A program made the position numbers and the translations under genes. A DNA stretch of 64,000 bases from Chachezhania antarctica (lineage in GTDB: Bacteria > Pseudomonadota > Alphaproteobacteria > Rhodobacterales > Rhodobacteraceae), in the NCBI RefSeq assembly GCF_003646465.1, contig NZ_QZEX01000001.1:62001-126000 (forward strand), in the 5' to 3' direction. The notes beneath the pieces are model-generated. The model was not told the origin of the DNA. It ran no database searches and saw only the letters and a list, made by a program, of their open reading frames with translations. Numbering within the stretch: the first letter of the stretch is position 1; each line of letters opens with the position of its first letter. Below are positions 53,206-62,305 of the stretch, piece by piece.

Positions 53206-53721
53206 ATGCTTGGAAAACTGCTCCCCGTTGTCTTTCTTGTAGTCGGTGCCGGTGCCGGCATCGGCGCCGGGATGTTCCTGATGCCGTCCGCCGAAGAAGA
53301 GCAGATGGCCGAAGGTGAAGATGGCCAAGAGGAATCGGGTGACGACGTTGCCAAGGACGATCATGGCAACAATCACGATGACGCGGTGGAGCCGTCCGAA
53401 GTGGAATACGTGCCCTTCACGCAGCAGTTCATCGTGCCGGTGGTCAAGAAGGATCGCGTCACCTCGATGGTGGTCTTGTCGCTCAGCCTGGAAACCGGGC
53501 CGGGCGGGACTGAGGTGATCTTCAACAAGGAACCGAAACTGCGCGATGCGTTCCTTCGGGTGATGTTCGAACACGCCAATCGCGGCGGTTTCGCCGGCAC
53601 CTTTACCAATCCGGATCAGCTGGACATGCTGCGCATCGCGCTGCGCGAGGTTGGCCAGCAGGTGGCGGGCAGCACGATCCACGACGTCCTGATCGTCGAC
53701 ATTGCCCGCAAGGACAGCTAG
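53206..53721 (+). CDS. FliL-like flagellar basal-body membrane protein (second copy)
   Basis: A 171-aa single-pass inner-membrane protein. The N-terminal membrane segment spans about 4-26, an acidic His/Asp linker follows (27-65), and the FliL domain has YVPFTQQFIVPVV, MVVLSLSLE and DAFLRVMFEH. A second FliL-type gene lies at 63373 in the other flagellar operon; this one is less like classical FliL. Last gene of the plus-strand operon, it shares a CTAG stop overlap with the converging FliJ-like gene. Confidence 0.87.
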   Translation: MLGKLLPVVFLVVGAGAGIGAGMFLMPSAEEEQMAEGEDGQEESGDDVAKDDHGNNHDDAVEPSEVEYVPFTQQFIVPVVKKDRVTSMVVLSLSLETGPGGTEVIFNKEPKLRDAFLRVMFEHANRGGFAGTFTNPDQLDMLRIALREVGQQVAGSTIHDVLIVDIARKDS

Positions 53722-54125
53722 CGCAGCACCATCAGCGCGGCGATCTTCTCCCAGTCTTCCCGCGCGCGGGCCTCTTTCACACTGCGCTGACGATCGGCTT
53801 CAAGCCGGTCGACCGCATCGCAGCGGCCAAAGGCCCGGCGCAGCCGGTCCAGAACTTTCAGCTTCCGCGCCATGACCCTGGCCAGATCGGCGTTCAGCGC
53901 CCGGCGCGTGCGGACGGTCCATTCGTTCCAGTGCAGATCCGCGCCCAGCGCAAGGTACGCGGTATCCGCTTCGGCATCCGCCCTGGCCTGCGCCACCATG
54001 CGGTCCAGCCGGGCAAGCTGCCCGCGAATGATGGCTTCCTCCTCAAGGATCGCGGCCACGGCCTGACGTTCCTTGGCATAGAGAAGCTCCGTCACCTGCG
54101 AGAGCTCCTGATACGCGCTGGTCAT
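53718..54125 (-). CDS. FliJ-like coiled-coil flagellar protein
   Basis: A 135-aa cytoplasmic helical protein not clearly matching a known family. It is rich in Leu, Arg, Ala and Glu, with heptads over about 5-60 and 80-125 (LLYAKERQAVAAILEEEAIIRGQLARLDRMVAQARADAEA). The size, coiled coil and position directly after flhB suggest a FliJ- or FliH-type export partner; this is inference. Its start overlaps flhB by ATGA, so it is cotranscribed with the export genes. Confidence 0.78.
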   Translation of the reverse strand: MTSAYQELSQVTELLYAKERQAVAAILEEEAIIRGQLARLDRMVAQARADAEADTAYLALGADLHWNEWTVRTRRALNADLARVMARKLKVLDRLRRAFGRCDAVDRLEADRQRSVKEARAREDWEKIAALMVLR

Positions 54126-55213
54126 ATACCTTCCTTCGCCTTGCGCCGCATGTCTTCGGCAAAGCGGATCGCCGCGGCCACCGGGGCGTAGTGATCGGGC
54201 GAGATCTCCTGCCCCAGTTCGGCCGTTTCGTGCAGGGCGCGCGCGGTGGGCGGATCGCGGTGGATCGGCACACCGGCTTCGGCCGCCAGCCGTCGGATCG
54301 TCGCCGCCATTTCATCGACACCCTTGGCCACGCAGATCGGCGCCGTGCCCGGTTGGCGATCCCATTTCAGCGCGACGGCGTAATGCGTCGGGTTCACGAC
54401 GATCACGTCGGCCTTCGGCACATCGGCCAGCATCTGGGAGCCCGCGATCTCCTGCGCCCTCTGGCGTCGCTGCGATTTCATCTGCGGATCGCCTTCGGAA
54501 TCCTTCATCTCGTCCATGACTTCCTTTCGGGTCATGCGGTTCTTGCGCTGATGTTCGAACTGCTGGAACACCGCATCGATCACGCCAAGGCCGGCCGCGA
54601 TCAGCACGACGAGGAACATGAACTGCATGCAAAGCTCGGCCAGCAACGCCGACGTGATGAACGGGCCGCCATGCATCGCGCCGATCATGTCCGGCAGCGA
54701 CACCGACAGGAACAGCCCCAGGCAGATGGAATAGAGCACGAGCTTGGCAAAGCTCTTGAAGAACTCGAAAAGCCCCGAGCGGCCGAACTTGTTCTTCGCG
54801 TTCTGCATGATCGAGATACGCGACATCTTCGGTTCCAGCTTTGTCGGCGCCATCACGAAGGCGCGCTGCGCTATGATCGCGATGATGACCAGCGCCGCGG
54901 GCACGACGAACCACGGCGCGATGGACCGGGCGATCCCCCAGAGCGCACCGCCGAAGGCGGGCTGACCGGTGCCGGACAGCATCAGGACGGAAAGCGTATC
55001 GGCCCGGTCCAGCAGAACCGACAACCGGCGTCCGAACTCCTGGATCGAGGCCGCGCCGAACGCCAGGGCGGCCAGCAGGATCCCGGCATAGGCCGCGGCG
55101 ACCATCAGGTCGACGGATTTCGCGACCTCTCCTTTTTCCCGCGCCTTCTGCAGTTTCTGCGGCGTCGGGTCGAAGATCTTCTGGCTTTCGTCCTGGTCGT
55201 CGCCCCCGCTCAT
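54122..55213 (-). CDS. flhB: Flagellar export gate/switch protein FlhB
   Basis: A 363-aa inner-membrane export-gate subunit that switches substrate class after autocleavage. Four hydrophobic segments precede a cytoplasmic domain with the cleavage site NPTH at 274-277 (VNPTHYAVAL). The N-terminal tail carries EKTQ-type DESQKIFDPTPQKLQKAREKGEV. It overlaps fliR (ATGA) and the FliJ-like gene. Confidence 0.97.
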   Translation of the reverse strand: MSGGDDQDESQKIFDPTPQKLQKAREKGEVAKSVDLMVAAAYAGILLAALAFGAASIQEFGRRLSVLLDRADTLSVLMLSGTGQPAFGGALWGIARSIAPWFVVPAALVIIAIIAQRAFVMAPTKLEPKMSRISIMQNAKNKFGRSGLFEFFKSFAKLVLYSICLGLFLSVSLPDMIGAMHGGPFITSALLAELCMQFMFLVVLIAAGLGVIDAVFQQFEHQRKNRMTRKEVMDEMKDSEGDPQMKSQRRQRAQEIAGSQMLADVPKADVIVVNPTHYAVALKWDRQPGTAPICVAKGVDEMAATIRRLAAEAGVPIHRDPPTARALHETAELGQEISPDHYAPVAAAIRFAEDMRRKAKEGI

Positions 55214-55998
55214 GGTGCCCCCAGCGGGTTGGCGAGGAACAGCATCAGCTCATCCCGCCAGAGCATCAACATGTAGGGCCCGGCCACCATGAGAAGCGCA
55301 AGGCCGCCGAACGTGATCACCGGGGCGCCGACAAAGGCCACCATCAGTTGCGGCATCGCCCGGTTGATGACACCCAGCATCAGGTTGTAGAGCACCGATG
55401 CGATGATGAAGGGCGCCGACAGCGAAAAGGCCAGCGAAAAGGCCTCTGACACGCGCTTCAGCCCCCATTGCGACAGGTCCGCGCCGTCGAGAGCCTGACC
55501 GGGCGGGAAGACATCGTAGGACAGGATCAGCATCCGCGCCGCGCCCACATGCAGCCCCGACATCAGCGCCAGCGCCATTGCCGCCATGACCAGCAGATGG
55601 CCCATCGCGGGAATGGGCTCCACCGCCGCGCCGCCCAGAATCTGCGACAGCGACGTCGCCTGCGCCGCGATCGACCCGGCGGTCTGCATCGCCATGATGA
55701 ACAGCCGGATCCCGATCCCCAACGCCAGCCCGACAAGCGTTTCGGCCAGGGCGACACCGGCAAAACTGACGAAATCGGTCGGCGGTGCGCGCCAGATGGC
55801 ACCGTCTCCCAGCACCACGGCCGGGGCCACGATAGCGGTGAAGGCCAGAGCAATGACGATCTTGATCCGCACCGGCACCGCGCGTTCCCCGAACGCGGGC
55901 AGCATCGACACGAGCGCACCCACCCGCAGGAAGATCGCCGCGCCGGCCCAGAACCAGGCTTGCCCGGCCGCGCCCAGAAGCTCGGCCAGGCCGGTCAC
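55210..55998 (-). CDS. fliR: Flagellar export gate protein FliR
   Basis: A 262-aa inner-membrane component of the type III gate with about six hydrophobic segments. Typical are RVGALVSMLPAFGERAVPVRIKI and the SFSLAFSLSAPFIIASVLYNL region. The start is GTG 55998, overlapping the flhA stop by four bases (GTGA). The order flhA-fliR-flhB is common in Rhodobacterales. Confidence 0.95.
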   Translation of the reverse strand: MTGLAELLGAAGQAWFWAGAAIFLRVGALVSMLPAFGERAVPVRIKIVIALAFTAIVAPAVVLGDGAIWRAPPTDFVSFAGVALAETLVGLALGIGIRLFIMAMQTAGSIAAQATSLSQILGGAAVEPIPAMGHLLVMAAMALALMSGLHVGAARMLILSYDVFPPGQALDGADLSQWGLKRVSEAFSLAFSLSAPFIIASVLYNLMLGVINRAMPQLMVAFVGAPVITFGGLALLMVAGPYMLMLWRDELMLFLANPLGAP

Positions 55999-58076
55999 GC
56001 GGGGACCATGCCGACAAGGGCCGGCCGCGCTTCAAGCCCGATTTCCTCGTATGAGAACACAGGATTGGTCACCCCGCGCGCCTTCATGATCGTCCTGAGG
56101 AACCGCCGCCGGGGCGAGGAGGTGACCACCGCCGCATTCAGCCCGCGTTCGGCCGTTTCGGCGACCTGGTTCGTCACCCCTTCGGCCAGCTTGTTGAACA
56201 GGTCCGGCGGCAGCGCGATATCGAGCCCGCCACCAGCGCCGTCAATCTGGTAGGAGCCGAAGATCTCCTCCCATTCCGGGGCCAGCTGGATCAGCGGCAC
56301 CGTTCCGTCCGGGCGCTTGATCTCGGCCACCATCTGGAAGCCCAGACGCTGGCGGACCTGTTCGCAGATCGCCTCGGGCCGGGTGCTGGTCTGGCGCGCC
56401 TCGGCCACGGCTTCAAGGATCAGCGGCAGGTTTCGGATCGACACACGCTCATCCAGCAAAAGGCGCAGCACGGCATGAAGCGAATCCAGCGGCACCTTGT
56501 CGGGGATCAGCTCGTCCAGCAACTTGCGGTTGGCCTCGGCCCGCTGAGGATCTGTCAGGCGCGTCATCTCGTTCAGCAGACGGCGGAGCGATTTCAGCGT
56601 CAGCAGGCGGGCGAAGTTCTGTTTCAGGACCTCCAGCAGATGCGTGGCCAGGATTTCCGGCGGGGTGACGATGGTCGCCCCGACAAGGGCCGCGTCCTCC
56701 TGATCCGACGGCGAGATCCAGCGGGCGGGAGCGCCGTAGACGGGTTCGGTCACGTCGCGGCCCGACGGCAGAGTTTCAGTCGCGTGGGGCAGAAGCGCCA
56801 GCACCAGATCGGGATGCAGTGAGCCGCGCGCCTGCTCGACCCCCTGAATGCGGATCACGTAGGTGCCGATCGGCAGTTCGGGCTGATCGGTCAGGCGGAT
56901 TTCGGGCAGGATCAGCCCGAAGACGGTCGCGACATAGGTCCGCATGTTCGCGATCCGCACATCGAGCCCGGTGCCCGCATCCAGCACCATGGCCACGAGG
57001 TCGGGCGCGAATTCGACATGCACATCGTCGAGATCCAGCACGTCGCCCATCGGGCGCTGGATGTCGGGCCTGTCCTCTTCGGGCTCTTCCTCTGCTTTGG
57101 CGGGATCCGGGCGCCGGGCCAGGAAGAATGCGGCCCCCCCAAGAATGGCGCTCGCGGCGATGAAGGGCACGAAGGGCAGACCGGGAACCAGTGCAAAGAC
57201 CAGCATCAAGGCCGCGACGGTGGCCAGCGCCGCGGGATGCCGGCCCATCTGGTCGAAAAGCGCCATGTCGGTCGCGCCGAGCGTGCCGCCCCGGGCCAGC
57301 AGAAGGGCGGAGGCGATCGAGATGATGACAGCCGGAATCTGCGTGACCAGCCCGTCGCCGACGGTCAGGATGGCATAGGTTTCGAAGGCATCACCGATGG
57401 CCATGCCGTGCACCACGACGCCCATGATCAGGCCGACGACAAGGTTCAGGATCGTGATCAGCAGCCCGGCGACGGCATCGCCTTTGACGAATTTCGATGC
57501 CCCGTCGAGCGAGCCGAAGAACGTCGTTTCCTGCTGTTCCCGGGTGCGTCGGGCGCGCGCTTCGTCGTGGGTGATGGCGCCGGCGGACATGTCTGAATCG
57601 ATGGCCAGCTGCTTGCCCGGCATCCCGTCGAGCGCGAAACGCGCTCCCACTTCGGCCATGCGAGCGGCGCCCTTCGTGATCACCACGAAATTGACGATCA
57701 GGAGCACGCCGAAGACGACAAGCCCGAGGAAGACGCTGCCGCCCATGATAAAATGCGCCACGCCTTCGATGACGTCGCCGGCCGCGTTGGGCCCAGTGTG
57801 CCCTTCCCCGATGATCAGCTTGGTTGACGAAATATTGAGCGACAACCGCAGCATCAGCGACGCCAGAAGGATTGTGGGAAAGGCCGAAAAATCAAGCGGT
57901 TCCTCGATGAACAGCGTCACCGTGAATATCAGGATCGCAAGCGCGAAAGACACGGCGAGCCCGGCATCCAGGAACCAGGCCGGCACCGGCAGGATCATCA
58001 TGACGATGATCGTCATGAGCGCGAGCGCGAGAAGGATGGTCGGGCTGAAAATCTGTTTGAGTGTCAGGCTGGGCAT
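55995..58076 (-). CDS. flhA: Flagellar export gate protein FlhA
   Basis: A 693-aa major gate component. Eight hydrophobic segments (1-about 330) carry the FHIPEP-type signature in VARFALDGMPGKQLAIDSDMSAGAI, and the cytoplasmic domain runs to the end (DLVAMVLDAGTG, NRKLLDELIPDKVPL). The ATG at 58076 (MPSLTLKQIF) is chosen over an in-frame TTG at 58085. It follows the transglycosylase gene by five bases. Confidence 0.97.
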   Translation of the reverse strand: MPSLTLKQIFSPTILLALALMTIIVMMILPVPAWFLDAGLAVSFALAILIFTVTLFIEEPLDFSAFPTILLASLMLRLSLNISSTKLIIGEGHTGPNAAGDVIEGVAHFIMGGSVFLGLVVFGVLLIVNFVVITKGAARMAEVGARFALDGMPGKQLAIDSDMSAGAITHDEARARRTREQQETTFFGSLDGASKFVKGDAVAGLLITILNLVVGLIMGVVVHGMAIGDAFETYAILTVGDGLVTQIPAVIISIASALLLARGGTLGATDMALFDQMGRHPAALATVAALMLVFALVPGLPFVPFIAASAILGGAAFFLARRPDPAKAEEEPEEDRPDIQRPMGDVLDLDDVHVEFAPDLVAMVLDAGTGLDVRIANMRTYVATVFGLILPEIRLTDQPELPIGTYVIRIQGVEQARGSLHPDLVLALLPHATETLPSGRDVTEPVYGAPARWISPSDQEDAALVGATIVTPPEILATHLLEVLKQNFARLLTLKSLRRLLNEMTRLTDPQRAEANRKLLDELIPDKVPLDSLHAVLRLLLDERVSIRNLPLILEAVAEARQTSTRPEAICEQVRQRLGFQMVAEIKRPDGTVPLIQLAPEWEEIFGSYQIDGAGGGLDIALPPDLFNKLAEGVTNQVAETAERGLNAAVVTSSPRRRFLRTIMKARGVTNPVFSYEEIGLEARPALVGMVPA

Positions 58077-58081
58077 GGGTT

Positions 58082-58918
58082 TCAATCAACCGACAGGAAG
58101 GTTGAGCCCGCCCCCGCCACAAGCGGCACGAGCGAACCTCGGGATGTTTCGCCGCTGCCCAGAATCGGGCGGACACGGTCTGCATCGATTGCGGTCTGTG
58201 GCCATGGCGGCGGCGGGCCACGGCGGCGAATGGGTTCGGGTTCGGGAAGAGCCGCCGCGACGGTGACCCCGCCCGACAGGCCGGACCGGATCCGATCGAA
58301 ACGCTTCGAATAGCGTTGGGCATATTTCGGCGTTCGGGAATGATAGGCGCCGGCAGCGGCCTGCCAATTGCCCAGTTCCTGGTAGAGATCGTTCAGAAAG
58401 CGCGCCGCGTAATCGGCGTTGGCGGCCGGGTCGAACATCTGGTCTATCGAGGTGAACGCCTGGCCGTGCCATTTGAAGTTGATCTGGAAGCAACCGACAT
58501 CGAAGCTGCGCGCGCCACGCTTGTAGTGCTTGAAGACATAGGCGCGGGCTTCGTCGCGGGTGTCGAACCACTTCCCGACCCCTTCCATGTTCACCGTCCA
58601 TGGCCATGGCGCGAGGCCATTGCCGCCGGGACGCCCGGTTTCGGTGCGGGTAATCGCCTGCATGACGTCGAGCGGAACACCGTGCTGCCGTGAGGCGACG
58701 GCTGCAGCCTGGTCACATAGGGCCGACAACGTGTCGATAGCGACGACCGGTGTCGGAAGTCCTGCCGCAACAGCGTATGCCAAGCCGATCCGCGACCAGA
58801 CGCCACGAAAACCTAAGCGCCCGGAGCCAATTGGTGGCCCGGGCGGGTTCGGTACCTTGCAGGCCCATGCAGAGCGCAGCCACGCTGAACGTGACACTTT
58901 CCAGGCTTTCATCGACAT
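58082..58918 (-). CDS. Exported lytic transglycosylase in the flagellar operon
   Basis: A peptidoglycan lyase candidate of up to 278 aa. The SLT-type domain has Glu93 in ITRTETGRPG (numbered from 58918), SFDVGCFQINFKWHGQAF and FLNDLYQELGNW...AAGAYHS. A signal-like segment (RIGLAYAVAAGLPTPVVA, 43-60) lies after a 42-residue leader, so the true start may be internal, such as a TTG in GLAYAV; ATG 58918 is provisional. It sits between the 784-aa gene and flhA and probably opens the wall for the rod, as FlgJ does elsewhere. Confidence 0.82.
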   Translation of the reverse strand: MSMKAWKVSRSAWLRSAWACKVPNPPGPPIGSGRLGFRGVWSRIGLAYAVAAGLPTPVVAIDTLSALCDQAAAVASRQHGVPLDVMQAITRTETGRPGGNGLAPWPWTVNMEGVGKWFDTRDEARAYVFKHYKRGARSFDVGCFQINFKWHGQAFTSIDQMFDPAANADYAARFLNDLYQELGNWQAAAGAYHSRTPKYAQRYSKRFDRIRSGLSGGVTVAAALPEPEPIRRRGPPPPWPQTAIDADRVRPILGSGETSRGSLVPLVAGAGSTFLSVD

Positions 58919-59006
58919 TCTGTCTCCGCCCGGTGATACGGGCCTGTTCCGTCTACCCGTCAGGGCTTGATTTTCGGTTAGTGACCTTCCTGGTGCCGGG
59001 CCGCGA

Positions 59007-61361
59007 TCAGTTGGTGGCCGGCGTTTCGATTTCCACCATTTCGAGAAGGCCGGACACCGCGCTGCGCAGAGCTTCGCCCTCTTCCAGCAGAGATCTCGCC
59101 GTGGCCAACGGTTTGGCCTCGTCCGGAGTCGATGCGAGATCGGCCATACCGTTGGCCGCGCGCATCAATCCGGCGTAGTAGCTGTCCGACGCAAGCTCGG
59201 CGGCATCGGGATCTTCTGTCAGCCACAGACCACGGTCCCGTGCCTGCGGATCTTCCTGTGCCACAAGAAGCGTGCCCGCCAGCTCCATCTCTCCGGAAAT
59301 CAGTAGCGCCTCGCTGCGGAGCCTGTCTGCCTCCGGGCCCGTCACGTTGAGAAGATCGGCCAGTGCGCGGCTCGGCTCCCCCTGAGCAAGCGCGGCCTCC
59401 GCCCGCAACAGGCGCCGTTGATCCGATGGATGTGGTGGCGCCGTGTCGTCTAACACCGCTGCAGCCTCGGTAGCGAACCCCAATCCCATCAGTCGCTCCG
59501 CGACAAGGAAACCGGTTTCCTCGGGCCAGTCGAAGGCGTTTTCGCGTGCCTGTCCCAGCGCATGCTTCATGAAATCAACGTCCCGCCCCGTTTCGGTCAG
59601 GATCGTCAAAAGGTCCTGCGCCAGGGATGTCGCGGCCGCATTGCCATCCTGTTCGCGGATCAGGGACAGCTCGGAAAACGCATCGTCATAGCGGTTGGTC
59701 AACGCCAGCGAACGGATATGCGCCCGGCGCAGATCGCGACCTCTCTCGACCCGCCGATATTGCTGTGCATAGCCTGCGATCAGGTCGGGATAATGCGTAT
59801 CGATCGGCGCGCGCGCATCGAACCGGGTGTCGATCAGCGCGACCAGGGCTTCGGGTGATTCTTCCTCTGCCTCTGTCACCGCGCTTTCCAGATAGGTCTC
59901 CTCCGCGTCGTCGTCGCCTTTCAGATCGGCTATGGCGGCACGCGCCAGGTCCGCGGGCGCCCCTTCGTCAAGCCCGGCGCGATCCGAGGCGCGCAACACG
60001 GTCTCGGCGGCATAGATGTCGCCGCGGGCAGAGAACTGGCGGCTGAGACGGGGGCCGAGGTGGCGGCGCAGGTGGGCCGGCAAGCGGGCAAATCCGATGA
60101 GCACCGCTTCAACGTTGAGGTCCTGAAGGTCTGGATCCGCCGCCGCGAGATAGGCCCACAAGGCCGCATCGGTTTCGCACCGGGCCTGGCCCGTGAAGGG
60201 GTTGGCGCCGCTGACCGCATCGCCATCAATGATCCGGGACATCGTCTCGAGGAGATCCGTCTCCGCCTCTTCGAACTCCACCAGGGCCAACGCGTGCCGC
60301 GCCTCGGCCCCGAATCCGTAGTGAAGGTAGGCCCGCGCCAACGCCTGGACGGGTTCCAGAAGAACATTGTCGAACTCGCCCACCAATTCACCGCGGAGCG
60401 TGCTTATCTGATCCTCGAACGTCGCGTCGCCACCCCATTCGTGGAGCGCCAGCATCGACGACTTGACGCATCTTCCACCTTCGCGGGATCGTTCCAGGTT
60501 TTCGGTCAGTTCCTGAAAGTCGCGGTCGATCACCGACATCGACGTTATCCCGATGGGAAGCGGGGCCGTATTGCTGCCCGCTGATGCCATGTCGGGCGCG
60601 ACGTAGCCGTTTCGCGGCGCCCGCTGTAGCAAACCCTGATCCGCGGCATGTTCCATCTGGTCGATCAGACGGTCTTCGGAAAGGACAAGCGCACCGCCGT
60701 AGCCCGCTTCGACCGCCCGGTCGATCAGTGGTTGTTCAAGAGGATCGTCGGCAACCCGCGGATCGGAGTGCACCCATTGTTCCATGGCCGGAACGATCGG
60801 AAGGTCCATTGGCCCTGCAACCCGCTGTTCGGTCACTGACAAATCAAAGTAGACGGGCGTCCGGGCAGGTGCATCGTTCGACCCATAGCGGAGCGTGTCC
60901 CCGCCGGCCGAACGCTGCATCAACCTGATACGATCCTGGATTGCGCCGCTGACCTGCTCTTCACGGCCGAACTGGGCCCAGGTGCGCAAAGGCGGGCTGT
61001 CCCCGGGCGCCGGCGTGCCGCGAATATCAAGAACTAGGTAGCCCCCGTTCACGCGATAGCTTTCGACATCGCATTCGCACCCGAGCGAAAGGTCGAGAAC
61101 TCCCGGTGATTGGCGGGCTGCGCTGAGGCGGGTGCGGGGGATGCGGGTAAAGAGGTCGTCGAGATCGAAGCGTGCATTCTCGACCGATACGTTCAGCCGG
61201 GCACTGCGATCGCTCCGCGTGACAGTCCAGTTGATCGATTCCGGCAGTCGGACGACGAGGCGCGTAAAATCCTCGTGCTCTCCGGATGTCACATCCAGCG
61301 TCTGCGCCGACGCACAGCCCGCCCAGACAAGAAGAAAGATCCGAAGGCAGAACCGGCGCAT
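59007..61361 (-). CDS. 784-aa exported protein with AMIN-like and repeat regions
   Basis: A large exported protein not recognised as a named family. A signal peptide (MRRFCLRIFLLVWAGCASAQ) is followed by an AMIN-like beta domain (22-about 120), then a linker with DLPIVPAMEQWV. From about 320 to the end come helical pairs with Ala- and Leu-rich spacing like tetratricopeptide repeats (FARLPAHLRRHLG, LRAEAALAQGEPSRALADLL). Its start overlaps the motA stop by one base. A periplasmic motor or cell-wall scaffold is an inference from motA and the transglycosylase neighbours. Confidence 0.82.
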   Translation of the reverse strand: MRRFCLRIFLLVWAGCASAQTLDVTSGEHEDFTRLVVRLPESINWTVTRSDRSARLNVSVENARFDLDDLFTRIPRTRLSAARQSPGVLDLSLGCECDVESYRVNGGYLVLDIRGTPAPGDSPPLRTWAQFGREEQVSGAIQDRIRLMQRSAGGDTLRYGSNDAPARTPVYFDLSVTEQRVAGPMDLPIVPAMEQWVHSDPRVADDPLEQPLIDRAVEAGYGGALVLSEDRLIDQMEHAADQGLLQRAPRNGYVAPDMASAGSNTAPLPIGITSMSVIDRDFQELTENLERSREGGRCVKSSMLALHEWGGDATFEDQISTLRGELVGEFDNVLLEPVQALARAYLHYGFGAEARHALALVEFEEAETDLLETMSRIIDGDAVSGANPFTGQARCETDAALWAYLAAADPDLQDLNVEAVLIGFARLPAHLRRHLGPRLSRQFSARGDIYAAETVLRASDRAGLDEGAPADLARAAIADLKGDDDAEETYLESAVTEAEEESPEALVALIDTRFDARAPIDTHYPDLIAGYAQQYRRVERGRDLRRAHIRSLALTNRYDDAFSELSLIREQDGNAAATSLAQDLLTILTETGRDVDFMKHALGQARENAFDWPEETGFLVAERLMGLGFATEAAAVLDDTAPPHPSDQRRLLRAEAALAQGEPSRALADLLNVTGPEADRLRSEALLISGEMELAGTLLVAQEDPQARDRGLWLTEDPDAAELASDSYYAGLMRAANGMADLASTPDEAKPLATARSLLEEGEALRSAVSGLLEMVEIETPATN

Positions 61362-62230
61362 CAGGCCGCGTCCTGTTTCAACGCTTTCAGGGCCTCTTCC
61401 AGATCAGAGAACCTCGGCCGCATGTGCGCCGGCGTGTTCTGGCGTCCGACTTCGATACAGATCGCCGGAGCGTGATTGTGCAGGTTCGCCACCAGAACTT
61501 CGCGAATCAGCTGGTAGAAATGGTGGTCGTCCTCGATCACCGTTTTCAGCTTTGCTGCGAACGGTCCGACAAACGCATAGGCCAGGAACACGCCCAGAAA
61601 GGTGCCGACAAGCGCGCCGCCGATCATCTTGCCCAGCACCTCGGGCGGCTGGTCGATCGAACCCATTGTCTTGATCACGCCAAGAACCGCGGCAACAATC
61701 CCCAGCGCCGGGAGACCGTCGGCAATGGTCTGCAGGGCGTGGCTGGAATGCATCGCCGAATGCTGGGCAGCTTCCATGCGCTTTTCCAGCACCTCTTCGA
61801 CCTGGTGCGGATCGTCATAATTCATCGCAGCAGATCGCATCGTGTCGCAGATGATTGCAACCGCTTCCTTGTCGGCCTGGATCTTTGGGTACTTCGAGAA
61901 CAGTTCGGAATCGTCCGGCGCCTCGATATGGCGCTCCGCCTCCACCTGGTTCTGCTTCGCGAGGCGGATCAGCGAAAACAGCAGGCAAAGGAGATCGCGG
62001 TAATCGTCCTGCTTCCATTTCGGACCGCGGAAGACCTTGCCCACGTCCTTCACCGTATGGATAACGGCGGACATTTCGTTGCTGATCATAAAGGCGCCGA
62101 CGGCCGCGCCGCCGATCATCATCATCTCGAAAGGCAGGGATTTCAGGATGATGCCCAACTTGCCGCCGGCCAGGATGTACCCGCCGAAGACCATCACGAA
62201 AATCACGACTATGCCGATGATGCCGATCAT
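61361..62230 (-). CDS. motA: Flagellar stator protein MotA
   Basis: A 289-aa inner-membrane stator subunit that turns ion flow into torque. Four hydrophobic segments lie near 3-23, 37-55, 173-196 and 207-227. Features include GGYILAGGKLGIILKSLPFEMMMIGGAA, the cytoplasmic RLAKQNQVEAERHIE loop with the torque-region charges, and PALGIVAAVLGVIKTMG. motB, normally next, is missing; the 784-aa gene follows instead. The gap to motE is 75 bases. Confidence 0.96.
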   Translation of the reverse strand: MIGIIGIVVIFVMVFGGYILAGGKLGIILKSLPFEMMMIGGAAVGAFMISNEMSAVIHTVKDVGKVFRGPKWKQDDYRDLLCLLFSLIRLAKQNQVEAERHIEAPDDSELFSKYPKIQADKEAVAIICDTMRSAAMNYDDPHQVEEVLEKRMEAAQHSAMHSSHALQTIADGLPALGIVAAVLGVIKTMGSIDQPPEVLGKMIGGALVGTFLGVFLAYAFVGPFAAKLKTVIEDDHHFYQLIREVLVANLHNHAPAICIEVGRQNTPAHMRPRFSDLEEALKALKQDAA

Positions 62231-62305
62231 ACGACGGGTTCCTCACATCGTTCTCTGACTGCAGGGTGCAGTAGAATGGCTTAAGAAAGGTTCACCTCGG
62301 GCGCG

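Noticed and set aside
62231-62305. CtrA box upstream of motA
   Set aside because: Only one TTAA half is present with no second half at seven bases on either strand.
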